A stretch of 64,000 nucleotides of DNA from Rothia sp035916755 (GTDB lineage: Bacteria; Actinomycetota; Actinomycetes; Actinomycetales; Micrococcaceae): NCBI RefSeq assembly GCF_035916755.1, contig NZ_JAYWIX010000001.1, forward strand, positions 1 to 64,000. The letters run 5' to 3'. The stretch's first letter is position 1. Every line of letters begins with the position of its first letter. The notes beneath the pieces were generated by a model, which did no database searches, was not told the DNA's origin, and was given only the letters and a program-made list of their open reading frames with translations. The position numbers and the translations under genes are program-made. Below are positions 55,451 to 64,000 of this stretch, in pieces.

Positions 55451-56266
55451 TTATTCCGTAGCTACATCGAGCAGGCCCGCCAGTAGCGCGGTGAAGGCGC
55501 TGGCGAGTTCCTGGGCTTCTTCTTCGGGCCAGTAGTGCACGGGGTAGGCGGATCCCTGAATGCGCTGGAGCAGGTGCGTCTCGGGCAGGATAGTCTCAGC
55601 GACCAGGTCGCCAAAGAGCACCTTCATTTCCTCGATACGGTAGTCGTGTTCTGGGTCGCCAGCGCGTACCTTATTGATCACGATAGAGGCCGACTCCACG
55701 GCATAGGGGGTATTGGCTTCGAAGCGGGCAATGGCGCGCAGGGTGCGTTCGGAGCCCGCGACAGAGAAGAGTGAGGGTTCTGCGACAGACAACACCCGGT
55801 CAGAGGCAGCCCACGCCATCTCGGTGAGACGGCCCAGGGTGGGCGGGCAGTCGATGAGAATCAGGTCAAAGCTCTCGCGCACAGGCTCAAGGAGGTCTGC
55901 CAGGCGGGGGAGCAGGGTGGCTGAGTCGAGCTGCTCTAGGGCGGTAAGACGGGCGGACGCGCGCCCAACCCAGGTGCCTGCGTCCAGTCCGGTGCGGGAG
56001 GCGTTGCCCAGGCTGCCGAGGGTAGCCCACGAAGCGGGGGTGAGCTCGTCCGCCAGGGAATAATCCGAAGGGGCGAGCAAGATGGTGCCCATGTCGGTGC
56101 CTTCGGCGGTGTTCACGCCGAGGCCGGTTGAGGCGTCCCCGTGGGGGTCGAGGTCGATGACGAGGGTGCGGAGCCCGCTGGCCTGAGTGGCAGAGGCCAG
56201 CCCCAGCACGACCGATGTTTTGCCTACGCCGCCCTTTAGGCTGCTAATACTTACCACGCTGCTCAT
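55451..56266 (-). CDS. orphan ParA-like ATPase
   Basis: 271-aa ParA/MinD-type ATPase from ATG 56266; a GTG at 56272 has better spacing to GAGAGG, and the frame is open to 56302. The deviant Walker A LKGGVGKTS is near residues 10-18, VIDLDPHGDAS is A', and LILIDCPPTLGRLTEMAW is Walker B. No parB, scpA or plasmid genes adjoin it. Target or cargo unknown. It differs from the scpAB-linked ParA at 24327. Confidence 0.85.
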   Translation of the reverse strand: MSSVVSISSLKGGVGKTSVVLGLASATQASGLRTLVIDLDPHGDASTGLGVNTAEGTDMGTILLAPSDYSLADELTPASWATLGSLGNASRTGLDAGTWVGRASARLTALEQLDSATLLPRLADLLEPVRESFDLILIDCPPTLGRLTEMAWAASDRVLSVAEPSLFSVAGSERTLRAIARFEANTPYAVESASIVINKVRAGDPEHDYRIEEMKVLFGDLVAETILPETHLLQRIQGSAYPVHYWPEEEAQELASAFTALLAGLLDVATE

Positions 56267-56556
56267 TGCCACGAAAGCCTCTCGAATTCGGCGGATACAC
56301 ACTGACCTTCTATGCTACCCAACAGGGCAGGGGCCTGCCGCTAGGTGCTAGGGAAAGTCAGGGAAGCTCACAGCTCACACCCTATCGCGTGTAGTCATGC
56401 TCACAATAAAATCTTTTCGTTACGTCCCGCATCACAAAAAATGAGACAAAACCAGGTGCTTTAGGAAGTCTAAAGATATATTTGAGGTGTTCACACACGA
56501 ACTGTGGCTTAGCCTCACCGCACCCCGCTGTGCTGGGTGGGGCGGAACGGAAGAAA

Positions 56557-59500
56557 ATGTTTTCAAAGATTCTGGTCGCTAACCGCGGCGAAATCGCAAT
56601 CCGTGCTTACCGTGCGGCCTACGAGCTCGGCGCTAAGACCGTCGGCGTCTTCCCCTACGAAGACCGCCACTCCATTCACCGTCAGCAGGCCGATGAGGCC
56701 TACCCGATTGGTGAAGAGGGCCATCCCGTCCGTGCCTACCTCGATGTTGAGGAGATTATTCGCGTCGCCAAAGAAGCCGGCGCTGATGCCATCTACCCGG
56801 GTTACGGCTTCCTCTCGGAGAATCCTGATCTAGCGCGCGCCGCCGCGGAGGCCGGTATCACCTTCATTGGCCCTCCGCCGGAGGTTCTGGAACTGGCCGG
56901 TAACAAGGTTGAGGCACTGAAGGCTGCCCGCCGTGCCGGCATCCCGGTGCTCAAGTCCACCGAGCCCAGTGCAGACGTTGAGAAGCTGCTGGCTGAGGCT
57001 GAGGAAATTGGCTTCCCCATCTTCGTCAAGGCTGTTGCCGGTGGTGGTGGCCGCGGTATGCGTCGCGTTGAGAAGCGTGAAGACCTGCGCCCCGCTATGG
57101 AAGCGGCTATGCGTGAGGCCGACACCGCCTTCGGTGACCCCACTGTCTTCCTTGAGCAGGCAGTACTGCGCCCCCGCCACATTGAGGTGCAGATCCTGGC
57201 CGACGGCGAGGGCAACATCGTGCACCTCTTTGAGCGTGACTGCTCCCTGCAGCGCCGCCACCAGAAGGTCGTTGAAATCGCCCCCGCCCCCAACCTTGAT
57301 GAGGAGATCCGTCAGGCCCTCTTCCGCGACGCGGTCAAGTTCGCCAAGGAACTGGGCTACGTGAACGCCGGTACCGTGGAGTTCCTGGTCGATACCGCCG
57401 GTGAACGCGCTGGCCAGCACGTCTTTATCGAGATGAACCCTCGTATCCAGGTTGAGCACACCGTGACCGAAGAGGTCACCGACGTTGACCTGGTACAGTC
57501 CCAGATGCGTATTGCTGCCGGTGAGACCCTGGAAGACCTGGGCATCCGCCAGGAAGATTTGCGCGTGCGCGGCTTCGCCCTGCAGTCCCGCATCACCACC
57601 GAAGACCCGGCGAACGGCTTCCGCCCCGACGTTGGCAAGGTTACCTACTACCGCTCAGCCGGTGGCTCTGGCATCCGCCTGGACGGCGGTACCGTCTACA
57701 CCGGTGCCCAGATTTCACCCCACTTCGACTCCATGCTGGTCAAGCTCACCTGCCGTGGCCGAACCTTTGAGGACGCCGTCCGCCGCGCTTCTCGCGCCCT
57801 GGCCGAGTTCCGTATTCGCGGCGTCGCAACCAACATCCCCTTCATCAAGGCGGTGCTAGAAGACCCCACCTTCCGCGCTGGTGACGTCTCCACCCCCTTC
57901 ATCGATGAGCACCCCGAGCTGCTGACCAAGAAGCCCTCAGCTGACCGCGGCACCAAGGCCCTGCAGTACCTGGCAAATGTCACCGTGAATAAGCCCCACG
58001 GCGAGCGTATCGAGGGCCTTGACCCCCGCTGGAAGCTACCTGCCTTCCCCGGTGATAAGACCGAAGAGCCCTACCGCTCACCCTTCGACGCTTCTACCCA
58101 CGAGCCCCCGGCAGGCTGGCGTCAGCGCCTGCTCGAACTGGGCCCCGAAGGGTTCGCCAAGGCTGTACGCGACACCAAGGAAGTGCTGATCACCGACACC
58201 ACCTTCCGTGACGCCCACCAGTCCCTGCTGGCCACCCGCGTCCGCACCCGCGACCTGCTAGCCGCTGCGCCCGCAGTAGCCCACGTAACCCCCGAGCTCT
58301 TCTCAGTAGAAGCCTGGGGCGGTGCAACTTACGACGTCGCCCTGCGCTTCCTCTCCGAGGATCCCTGGGAGCGCCTGGCCCACCTGCGTGCGGCCATGCC
58401 CAACCTGCCCATCCAGATGCTGCTGCGCGGCCGCAACACCGTGGGCTACACCCCGTACCCCACCGAGGTCACCGATGCATTCGTCAAGGAAGCAGCCGAG
58501 ACCGGCGTCGATATCTTCCGTATCTTCGACTCCCTCAACGACGTCTCCCAGATGACCCCGGCTATCAAGGCCGTGCGTGCCACCGGCACCGCAGTTGCTG
58601 AGGTCGCTATCTGCTACACCGGCGACATGCTGGACCCTGCCGAGCAGACCTACACCCTGGACTACTACCTGAACCTGGCTGACCAGGTGGTAGAAGCCGG
58701 CGCCCACATCCTTGCCATCAAGGACATGGCCGGCCTGCTGCGTCCGGAAGCCGCCCGCCGCCTGGTTACCGCCCTGCGCGAGCGCTTCGACCTGCCGGTT
58801 CACCTGCACACCCACGACACCGCAGGTGGCCAGGTCGGCACCCTGCTGGCTGCCGTTGAGGCAGGCGTGGACGTCGTCGACGTAGCAACCGCCTCCATGG
58901 CAGGTACCACCTCCCAGCCGTCCTTCTCCGCCCTGGTTGGCGCCCTCCAGTACACTGACCGCGCCCCCTCCATCACCCTGGAAGCTGCCTGCGCGCTGGA
59001 ACCCTACTGGGAAGCCGTCCGCGCCATCTACAAGCCCTTCGAGATGGGCCTGTCCTCACCCACCGGTCGTGTCTACACCCACGAAATCCCCGGTGGCCAG
59101 CTCTCCAACCTGCGCGCTCAGGCAACCGCCCTGGGGCTGGGGGAGCGCTTCGAGGATATCGAAGACATGTACGCAGCTGCTGACCGCATGCTGGGCCATA
59201 TCGTCAAGGTAACCCCCTCATCGAAGGTGGTTGGCGACCTCGCCCTGCAGCTGGTTGGCATGGGCGTCTCACCCGAGGACTTCGAGAAGGACCCGCAGAA
59301 GTTCGATATCCCCGACTCGGTCATTGGCTTCCTCAACGGCGAGCTGGGTACCCCGCCCGCTGGCTGGCCCGAGCCCTTCCGTACCCGTGCCCTGGAAGGC
59401 CGTAAGCTCTCCAAGCCCTCGGTCAACGACCTGTCAGCCGAAGACCTGGAAGCCCTGAACGGGGACTCAGCTACCCGCCGCGCCACCCTCAACCGCCTGC

Positions 59501-60006
59501 TCTTTGCCGGGCCCACCCGCGACTTTGAGAAGGCTCGCGAGGAATTCAGCGACCTGTCGATTCTGCACACCCGCGACTTCCTCTACGGCATGATGTTCAA
59601 GCGCGAACACGTGATTTCGCTGGGTAAGGGTGTGCGCCTGATCGCAACCCTGCAGGCTATCTCAGAACCCGACGAAAAGGGCATGCGCGAGGTGATCTGC
59701 ACCCTGAACGGCCAGCAGCGCACCGTCAATGTCCGCGACACCTCCGTTGAGTCCAATGTGAAGGAAGCTGAGAAGGCGGACGCTTCTAACCCCGGCCACA
59801 TCGCAGCCCCCTTCGCTGGTGGCGTGTCTATCTCGGTCAAGCCCGGCGACGAAATCTCAGCTGGCGACCAGGTAGCTACCATCGAGGCCATGAAGATGGA
59901 AGCATCCATCACCTCAGCGGTCTCAGGCACCGTCGAGCGCGTTGTCTACAACGAGGTCTCTCAGGTAGCTGGTGGTGACCTGCTGATCGTGGTCAACGTC
60001 AAGTAA
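56557..60006 (+). CDS. pyc: pyruvate carboxylase
   Basis: 1149-aa biotin enzyme forming oxaloacetate from pyruvate. Start set to ATG 56557 (ACGGAAG upstream); the frame is open to 56482. Domains: biotin carboxylase 1-450 (ILVANRGEIAIRAYR; ATP loop GGGGRGMRRV; EMNPRIQVEHTVTEE), carboxyltransferase about 530-800 (TDTTFRDAHQSLLATRVR; MAGLLRP; HTHDTAGG), and biotin carrier at the C-terminus with the biotinyl Lys in EAMKMEAS. A major anaplerotic enzyme; it also supplies oxaloacetate for PrpC. Confidence 0.97.
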   Translation: MFSKILVANRGEIAIRAYRAAYELGAKTVGVFPYEDRHSIHRQQADEAYPIGEEGHPVRAYLDVEEIIRVAKEAGADAIYPGYGFLSENPDLARAAAEAGITFIGPPPEVLELAGNKVEALKAARRAGIPVLKSTEPSADVEKLLAEAEEIGFPIFVKAVAGGGGRGMRRVEKREDLRPAMEAAMREADTAFGDPTVFLEQAVLRPRHIEVQILADGEGNIVHLFERDCSLQRRHQKVVEIAPAPNLDEEIRQALFRDAVKFAKELGYVNAGTVEFLVDTAGERAGQHVFIEMNPRIQVEHTVTEEVTDVDLVQSQMRIAAGETLEDLGIRQEDLRVRGFALQSRITTEDPANGFRPDVGKVTYYRSAGGSGIRLDGGTVYTGAQISPHFDSMLVKLTCRGRTFEDAVRRASRALAEFRIRGVATNIPFIKAVLEDPTFRAGDVSTPFIDEHPELLTKKPSADRGTKALQYLANVTVNKPHGERIEGLDPRWKLPAFPGDKTEEPYRSPFDASTHEPPAGWRQRLLELGPEGFAKAVRDTKEVLITDTTFRDAHQSLLATRVRTRDLLAAAPAVAHVTPELFSVEAWGGATYDVALRFLSEDPWERLAHLRAAMPNLPIQMLLRGRNTVGYTPYPTEVTDAFVKEAAETGVDIFRIFDSLNDVSQMTPAIKAVRATGTAVAEVAICYTGDMLDPAEQTYTLDYYLNLADQVVEAGAHILAIKDMAGLLRPEAARRLVTALRERFDLPVHLHTHDTAGGQVGTLLAAVEAGVDVVDVATASMAGTTSQPSFSALVGALQYTDRAPSITLEAACALEPYWEAVRAIYKPFEMGLSSPTGRVYTHEIPGGQLSNLRAQATALGLGERFEDIEDMYAAADRMLGHIVKVTPSSKVVGDLALQLVGMGVSPEDFEKDPQKFDIPDSVIGFLNGELGTPPAGWPEPFRTRALEGRKLSKPSVNDLSAEDLEALNGDSATRRATLNRLLFAGPTRDFEKAREEFSDLSILHTRDFLYGMMFKREHVISLGKGVRLIATLQAISEPDEKGMREVICTLNGQQRTVNVRDTSVESNVKEAEKADASNPGHIAAPFAGGVSISVKPGDEISAGDQVATIEAMKMEASITSAVSGTVERVVYNEVSQVAGGDLLIVVNVK

Positions 60007-60030
60007 CCCCGTATCAGGAGTACCCAAGGG

Positions 60031-60083
60031 GCGGACGCCCGCACCCGGCTTGCGTAAGTCGGGGCGGGCGTCCGCTCTCTTGT
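60031..60083 (+). terminator. pyc terminator
   Basis: Perfect 12-bp stem GCGGACGCCCGC (60031-60042) with GCGGGCGTCCGC (60064-60075), then TCTCTTGTT. Shares 16 bases (GCGGACGCCCGCACCC) with 31939-31954. Confidence 0.85.
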
Positions 60084-60162
60084 TATCTCATGTAGGGACC
60101 AGAAAAGTGACGAAAGTATGTGCTGTGCACAAGGATTTTGAGAGGAATCTGGTCCCTACCTG

Positions 60163-60168
60163 TAGGCT
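60163..60168 (+). promoter_or_regulatory. -10 of a leaderless small gene
   Basis: TAGGCT lies seven bases before the ATG at 60176; no ribosome-binding site is visible. Confidence 0.5.
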
Positions 60169-60175
60169 AGGGAAC

Positions 60176-60394
60176 ATGAACGTAACTCACCTGATGATTA
60201 TTGGTTTTGGCGCGATCTTGCTCCTACTGGGTGTGCTCGCCCCACAGGGCGGCTGGAACATCTATGTGATGATTCTGGGCTTCCTGCACATCGTGGTCGG
60301 TAACGTGCTGGTATTCCGTCAGATGCAAAAGAACTTCCGCGGTAACGCAGAAGCTGCAGCACAGGCACACAGTGGAGCTGACAGCCGGGAATGA
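60176..60394 (+). CDS. small two-helix membrane protein
   Basis: 72-aa protein from ATG 60176, with an upstream -10 but no RBS; the frame is open to 60050 over the terminator region, which I reject. Two hydrophobic helices (MIIGFGAILLLLGVLA and IYVMILGFLHIVVGNVLVF) are separated by a short PQGGWN turn, with a polar Ala/Gln/Arg tail. No family recognised. It lies 58 nt before the mycothione reductase gene. Confidence 0.6.
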   Translation: MNVTHLMIIGFGAILLLLGVLAPQGGWNIYVMILGFLHIVVGNVLVFRQMQKNFRGNAEAAAQAHSGADSRE

Positions 60395-60451
60395 AATCTT
60401 AGCCTATCCCGTTGAACACCACAGACATACCCCAACATGAAAGGTAGCCCC

Positions 60452-61858
60452 ATGAGCTCACCCCACCACTACGACCTCATCATTATCGGATCTGGCTCCG
60501 GCAACTCTCTGCCCAACGAGGACTTTGACGGCAAGAAGATTGCCATCATCGACGGCGGACGCTTTGGCGGCACCTGCCTCAACGTGGGCTGCATTCCCAC
60601 CAAGATGTACGTCTACCCGGCCTCCACCGTGGTGCGCGCTAAGGACGCTGCCCGTCTGGGAGTAGAGCTAGAGCACAAGCACACCGCCTGGCGGCAGATT
60701 CGTGACCGTATCTTTGGCCGTATCGACGCTATCAGCGAGGGCGGGCTGGCTTGGCGTAAGTCCCTCGAGAACGTGGATGTCTACGAGGAATACGCGAAGC
60801 TGACCGGGCCTCGGAGCGTGGTTACGGCGTCCGGCCTTGAACTTACCACCGACCAGCTAGTGTTGGCTACCGGCTCCCGCGTCACCCTGCCACAGGTCCC
60901 CGGTATCGACTTGCCCCAGGTACACACCTCAGACACCGTCATGCGTATTGACGAGCTTCCCGAGCGCGTGGTTGTTATCGGTGGCGGCTTTATCGCAGCT
61001 GAATTCGCTCATGTCTTCTCGGGTTTGGGCGCCCAGGTGACCCAGGCCATCCGCTCAGACCGCCTGCTGCGCAGCCACGATGACACCATCGCCGAGATCT
61101 TTACCCGCGAAGCTGCCCGCCAGTGGGACCTGCGCACCAACCACGCCCTGAAGGCCATCGAGTCTGCCGACAACGGCTCTGTGACGGTGATATTTGAGGA
61201 CGCTGGTGAGCAGGTTACCGTGCCCGCCGACCTTGTGCTGGTAGCAACGGGCCGCACCCCGAACTCCGATACCCTCGACGCTGCCACCTACTTTGATGTG
61301 AATGAGCGGGGCCTGGTGCAGGTGGATGAGTACCAGCGGGTGCTCTCTGGTGGCCAGCCGGTTAAGGGCGTCTGGGCTCTGGGCGATGTGAGCTCTCCCT
61401 ACCAGCTCAAGCACGTGGCTAACGCCGAGATGCGCACCGTGCAGTGGAACATCTTGCATCCCGACCGGCTACGGGCCACCGACCACCGCTATGTTCCCGC
61501 TGCGGTCTTTACTCACCCGCCCATTGCCGCTGTTGGCCTGACCGAACGTCAGGCACGGGAGCAGGCTGAGGCTGAAGGGTTCGAGATTACTATCAAGGAG
61601 CAGAAGTTTGGCGACGTAGCCTACGGCTGGGCTATGGACGATAGCGAAGGCGTCTGCAAGCTCATCGCCCGCAAGGACACCGGCGAACTACTGGGAGCCC
61701 ACCTAATCGGTGAGGAGTCACCCAACCTGATTCAGCCCCTGATTCAGGCCATGAGCTTTGGCCTGAGTGCCCGCGATATGGCCCGCGGCCAGTACTGGAT
61801 CCACCCGGCCCTCACCGAGGTCGTAGAGAACGCCCTGCTGGGGCTTGAGCTCGACTAG
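60452..61858 (+). CDS. mtr: mycothione reductase
   Basis: 468-aa flavoprotein of the pyridine-nucleotide disulfide oxidoreductase family, reducing mycothione to mycothiol. The redox-active disulfide is C42/C47 in GGTCLNVGCIPTK. IIGSGSGNSL at the N-terminus is the Mtr form of the FAD-binding GxGxxG motif. VVIGGGFIAAEFAHVFSGLG binds NADPH, and the C-terminal HPALTEVVENAL holds the catalytic His. Start at ATG 60452 with AAAGG seven bases upstream. Marks the organism as a mycothiol-using actinobacterium. Confidence 0.94.
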   Translation: MSSPHHYDLIIIGSGSGNSLPNEDFDGKKIAIIDGGRFGGTCLNVGCIPTKMYVYPASTVVRAKDAARLGVELEHKHTAWRQIRDRIFGRIDAISEGGLAWRKSLENVDVYEEYAKLTGPRSVVTASGLELTTDQLVLATGSRVTLPQVPGIDLPQVHTSDTVMRIDELPERVVVIGGGFIAAEFAHVFSGLGAQVTQAIRSDRLLRSHDDTIAEIFTREAARQWDLRTNHALKAIESADNGSVTVIFEDAGEQVTVPADLVLVATGRTPNSDTLDAATYFDVNERGLVQVDEYQRVLSGGQPVKGVWALGDVSSPYQLKHVANAEMRTVQWNILHPDRLRATDHRYVPAAVFTHPPIAAVGLTERQAREQAEAEGFEITIKEQKFGDVAYGWAMDDSEGVCKLIARKDTGELLGAHLIGEESPNLIQPLIQAMSFGLSARDMARGQYWIHPALTEVVENALLGLELD

Positions 61859-61878
61859 GTGTTCCAATAGAAATACAA

Positions 61879-61915
61879 AATCCCCGAGCTGAAATTGGCT
61901 CGGGGATTCTTCTAT
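61879..61915 (+). terminator. mtr terminator
   Basis: 11-bp stem AATCCCCGAGC (61879-61889) with GCTCGGGGATT (61898-61908), then CTTCTATAT. Confidence 0.85.
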
Positions 61916-61939
61916 ATACGGGCAGATAAAGGGGCTACT

Positions 61940-62138
61940 GCTTATTTATTAGGGTAGGTGTAGCAGGCTCACAGCGAAGCTGCTGGCTCGGATGGAGTGA
62001 GCGGGTGCGAGTTAGCGAGCACGCAGGAGCGAACGGAATCCGCCGTCAGGCGGGGCGTGAATTGCCCTTGTCAGCGAAGCGAACCGGGCGAGAGGGTCGG
62101 CAGCGAGCGTGAGCCTGCGAAACCGCTTATGAATAAGC
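61940..62138 (+). repeat. dispersed MITE-like intergenic repeat, copy B
   Basis: About 199 bp with imperfect terminal inverted repeats (GCTTATTTATTAG and CTTATGAATAAGC) and inner inverted repeats GCAGGCTCAC (61963-61972) and GTGAGCCTGC (62109-62118). It is collinear with the reverse complement of 21764-21996. It ends one base before the stop codon of the acyl-CoA ligase (TAA, 62142 to 62140). Confidence 0.8.
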
Positions 62139-62139
62139 T

Positions 62140-64000
62140 TTATTGAGCCTGCTCTTCGTTGTTCTGATCCTTAGCCCCGGGTAGGGGAGCGACCTGCTGA
62201 ATCTTATCTGCCAGTTCGTGTAGCTTCTGCCCCTGGGTCTCGGTGAACTCGTGTAGTTTTTCAGCCTGAACAGCCTTGAACTGATCCCACTTTTCGGTCT
62301 GCTCGGCACGCAGCTCCTGAACACGCTCAGCGGTGTGAGCGGCGGTCTCGGTCACGGTGGACTTGGTACGGTTGTACATATCTTCAACATAGGAGTTGAA
62401 GTCAGCCAGCACCTGTTTGCGGCGCACCTTCATAGAGGGGGTCAGGTGTCCCTCGGCCTCGGTGAAGTCCTTATCGAGGATGCGGAACTCGCGGATAGAT
62501 TCGGCCTTCGACACAAAGGCGTTGGCGTCGTCGATGAACTTCTGGATAGCCTCACGGACGCGGGGGTTGGTGGAGGCCTCCTTGAGGGAGAGGGTGCGGG
62601 GCAGCCCGATGCGCTCGAGCTCATCGGGCAGGACGTCTGGGTCCAGGGTAATGAGTGCCGAGATGAAGGGCTTCTCGTCGCCCACCAGCATGGCCTGGGA
62701 GACGAAGGGGGACTGGCGCAGGCGGTCTTCGGCGGGTACCGGCATGACGTTCTTACCGCCGGCGGTCACAATGATTTCCTTCTTGCGGCCGGTAATAAAG
62801 ATTTTGCCGTCATCGTCGATACGGGCCAGGTCGCCGGTGCGGAACCAGCCGTCCTCGGTGAAGGCCGCAGCGTTCTCTTCGGGGTTGTTGAGGTAGCCAG
62901 AGATCAGGCCGATGCCCTTGAACTCGAGTTCGCCGTCCTCAGCGATACGGGCAGAGCCACCGGGAATCAGGGTACCCACGTTGCCGATATCAAAGTTGCG
63001 GATGCGGCCAACGGCCAGGGGAGCGGTGGTCTCGGTCAGGCCGTAGCCCTCAACGACCTCGATGCCCACAGCGTGGTAGAAGTGGCCGTAGTGGGGGGCC
63101 AGGCGTCCGCCGCCGGATACCGCGAAGCGTACCTTGCCGCCCATGGCGTCGCGCAGCTTGGAGTAGACCAGTTTGTCATAGAACCTGTGCTGCAGGGTAA
63201 GGGCACGGGTCATCTTGCCCGCAATCTTGGCCTGGGACCACTTGATAGCCACGTCCACTGATCGCTGGAAGAGCTTGGCGTTGACCTTACCGCCCTTTTC
63301 CGCCTTCTTGATAGCTCCCTCGTAGACCTTTTCAAAGACGCGGGGCACAACCAGCAGCATGGTGGGCTGGAAGGACGCCAGGTCGGTGGAGAGGTTCTTG
63401 ATGTTGGGGGCATGGCCTACCGTCAGACCCGCGTCAAAGGCCAGCACCTGAATCAGGCGACCCAGCACGTGGGCCAGGGGGAGGAAGAGCAGGGTCGAGT
63501 TGGTCTCGTTGGCAATCTCAGGGATGGTGAGTTTGGTATTGGCAGAGAGGCGGACGAAGTTGCCGTGGGTAATCGGGCAGGCCTTGGGACGGCCAGTGGT
63601 GCCGGAGGTATAGACGATGGTGGCCACGGTATCGAGGTTGGCGAGGGAACGGCGTTCTTCGACATCCTCGTCAGAGATAGAAGACCCACCGGAGACCAGG
63701 GTGGGGAGAACCGAATCTTCGATGACCCAGACGTCCTTGAGAGCATCGAGGGAGAGCTCCTCATCGGTGAGCTCACGAGCCTGCCCAATGACGTCTGCCA
63801 GTTTGCTGTTCTCAACGAAGACAGCCTTGGCGCCGGAGTGCGACAGAGCCCAGGCAGCCTGGGCAGGAGATGAGGTCTCATAGACGGGTACAGATACAGC
63901 GCCCGCGTACCAGATAGCGAAGTCAATCAGGGTCCACTCGTAGCGGGTACGGCTCATAATGCCAACGACGTCGCCTGCCCCAATACCTGCTGCCACAAGG
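62140..64000 (-). CDS. long-chain fatty-acid--CoA ligase, 5' end outside the window
   Basis: At least 618 codons of an AMP-dependent acyl-CoA synthetase (FadD15-like); the frame is open to the window edge, and about the first 50-80 residues are missing. Motifs: A3 YTSGTTGRPKACPITH, VEGYGLTETTAPLAVGRI, WFRTGDLARIDDDGKIFITGRKKEII. It activates long-chain fatty acids, possible substrates for beta-oxidation or lipid synthesis. A helical tail of about 75 residues follows the enzyme, with repeated LHEFTETQGQ and LHELADKIQQ units and high Glu/Gln/Lys content, unlike the compact family members. Confidence 0.92.
   Translation of the reverse strand, partial: LVAAGIGAGDVVGIMSRTRYEWTLIDFAIWYAGAVSVPVYETSSPAQAAWALSHSGAKAVFVENSKLADVIGQARELTDEELSLDALKDVWVIEDSVLPTLVSGGSSISDEDVEERRSLANLDTVATIVYTSGTTGRPKACPITHGNFVRLSANTKLTIPEIANETNSTLLFLPLAHVLGRLIQVLAFDAGLTVGHAPNIKNLSTDLASFQPTMLLVVPRVFEKVYEGAIKKAEKGGKVNAKLFQRSVDVAIKWSQAKIAGKMTRALTLQHRFYDKLVYSKLRDAMGGKVRFAVSGGGRLAPHYGHFYHAVGIEVVEGYGLTETTAPLAVGRIRNFDIGNVGTLIPGGSARIAEDGELEFKGIGLISGYLNNPEENAAAFTEDGWFRTGDLARIDDDGKIFITGRKKEIIVTAGGKNVMPVPAEDRLRQSPFVSQAMLVGDEKPFISALITLDPDVLPDELERIGLPRTLSLKEASTNPRVREAIQKFIDDANAFVSKAESIREFRILDKDFTEAEGHLTPSMKVRRKQVLADFNSYVEDMYNRTKSTVTETAAHTAERVQELRAEQTEKWDQFKAVQAEKLHEFTETQGQKLHELADKIQQVAPLPGAKDQNNEEQAQ

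Noticed and set aside
62335..63261. 308-codon open frame antisense to the acyl-CoA ligase
   Set aside because: Gly/Leu/Val/His-rich shadow; the minus-strand frame carries all the synthetase motifs.

Overview
This 64-kb window comes from a chromosome of a moderately GC-rich actinobacterium. A mycothione reductase, the linked parA-scpA-scpB-rluB-tyrA-cmk-der and gcvH-FHA-ftsR-merR blocks, TANNNT -10 elements and the rRNA sequence all point to the Micrococcaceae. My best guess is Rothia, by inference only; no database was consulted.

Layout: (1) 1-5664, a complete rRNA operon (16S-23S-5S, no spacer tRNA) ending in two terminators. (2) 5829-15169, a housekeeping run: TPR protein, HAD phosphatase, TlyA, NAD kinase, RecN, a DUF3500-type lipoprotein, a Nudix hydrolase and XerD. 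(3) 15275-21754, a propionate island: prpC, prpB, prpD and a GntR/FCD regulator face prpE across a control region with two TGTATACA operators. (4) 21764-24255, a dispersed repeat, a membrane protein, an Rrf2 regulator and a quinone-oxidoreductase-like enzyme. (5) 24327-31580, the parA-scpA-scpB-rluB-tyrA-cmk-der run, then tRNA-Pro(GGG). (6) 31800-42439, accessory DNA: a truncated AbiEi-like gene, a decayed nuclease/SLH gene, lactate permease, a CYP152 P450 resembling alkene-forming OleT, a DUF2974-like hydrolase, an alkylation-repair cluster (ogt, tag, alkB) around a methyltransferase, and an Abi/HEPN gene interrupted by one TGA behind a large hairpin. (7) 42472-52419, glycerol use (glpD-glpF-glpK with a SorC-type regulator) and proline use (LysR, putA). 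(8) 52549-64000, gcvH, FHA, ftsR and merR, an orphan ParA, pyruvate carboxylase, a small membrane protein, mycothione reductase, a second copy of the dispersed repeat, and a long-chain acyl-CoA ligase cut by the window edge.

Metabolically the window suggests growth on small organic acids and host-derived carbon. Lactate is imported by LctP. Propionate is activated by PrpE and oxidised to pyruvate through the 2-methylcitrate cycle. Glycerol enters through GlpF/GlpK/GlpD, and proline goes to glutamate through PutA. Pyruvate carboxylase refills oxaloacetate.

The most unusual points are the OleT-like P450, the Abi/HEPN gene with a structured leader and a single nonsense codon, a MITE-like intergenic repeat with a perfect 15-bp terminal inverted repeat, an octamer (GCGTCCGC) that looks over-represented and also forms terminator stems, and several apparently leaderless genes.
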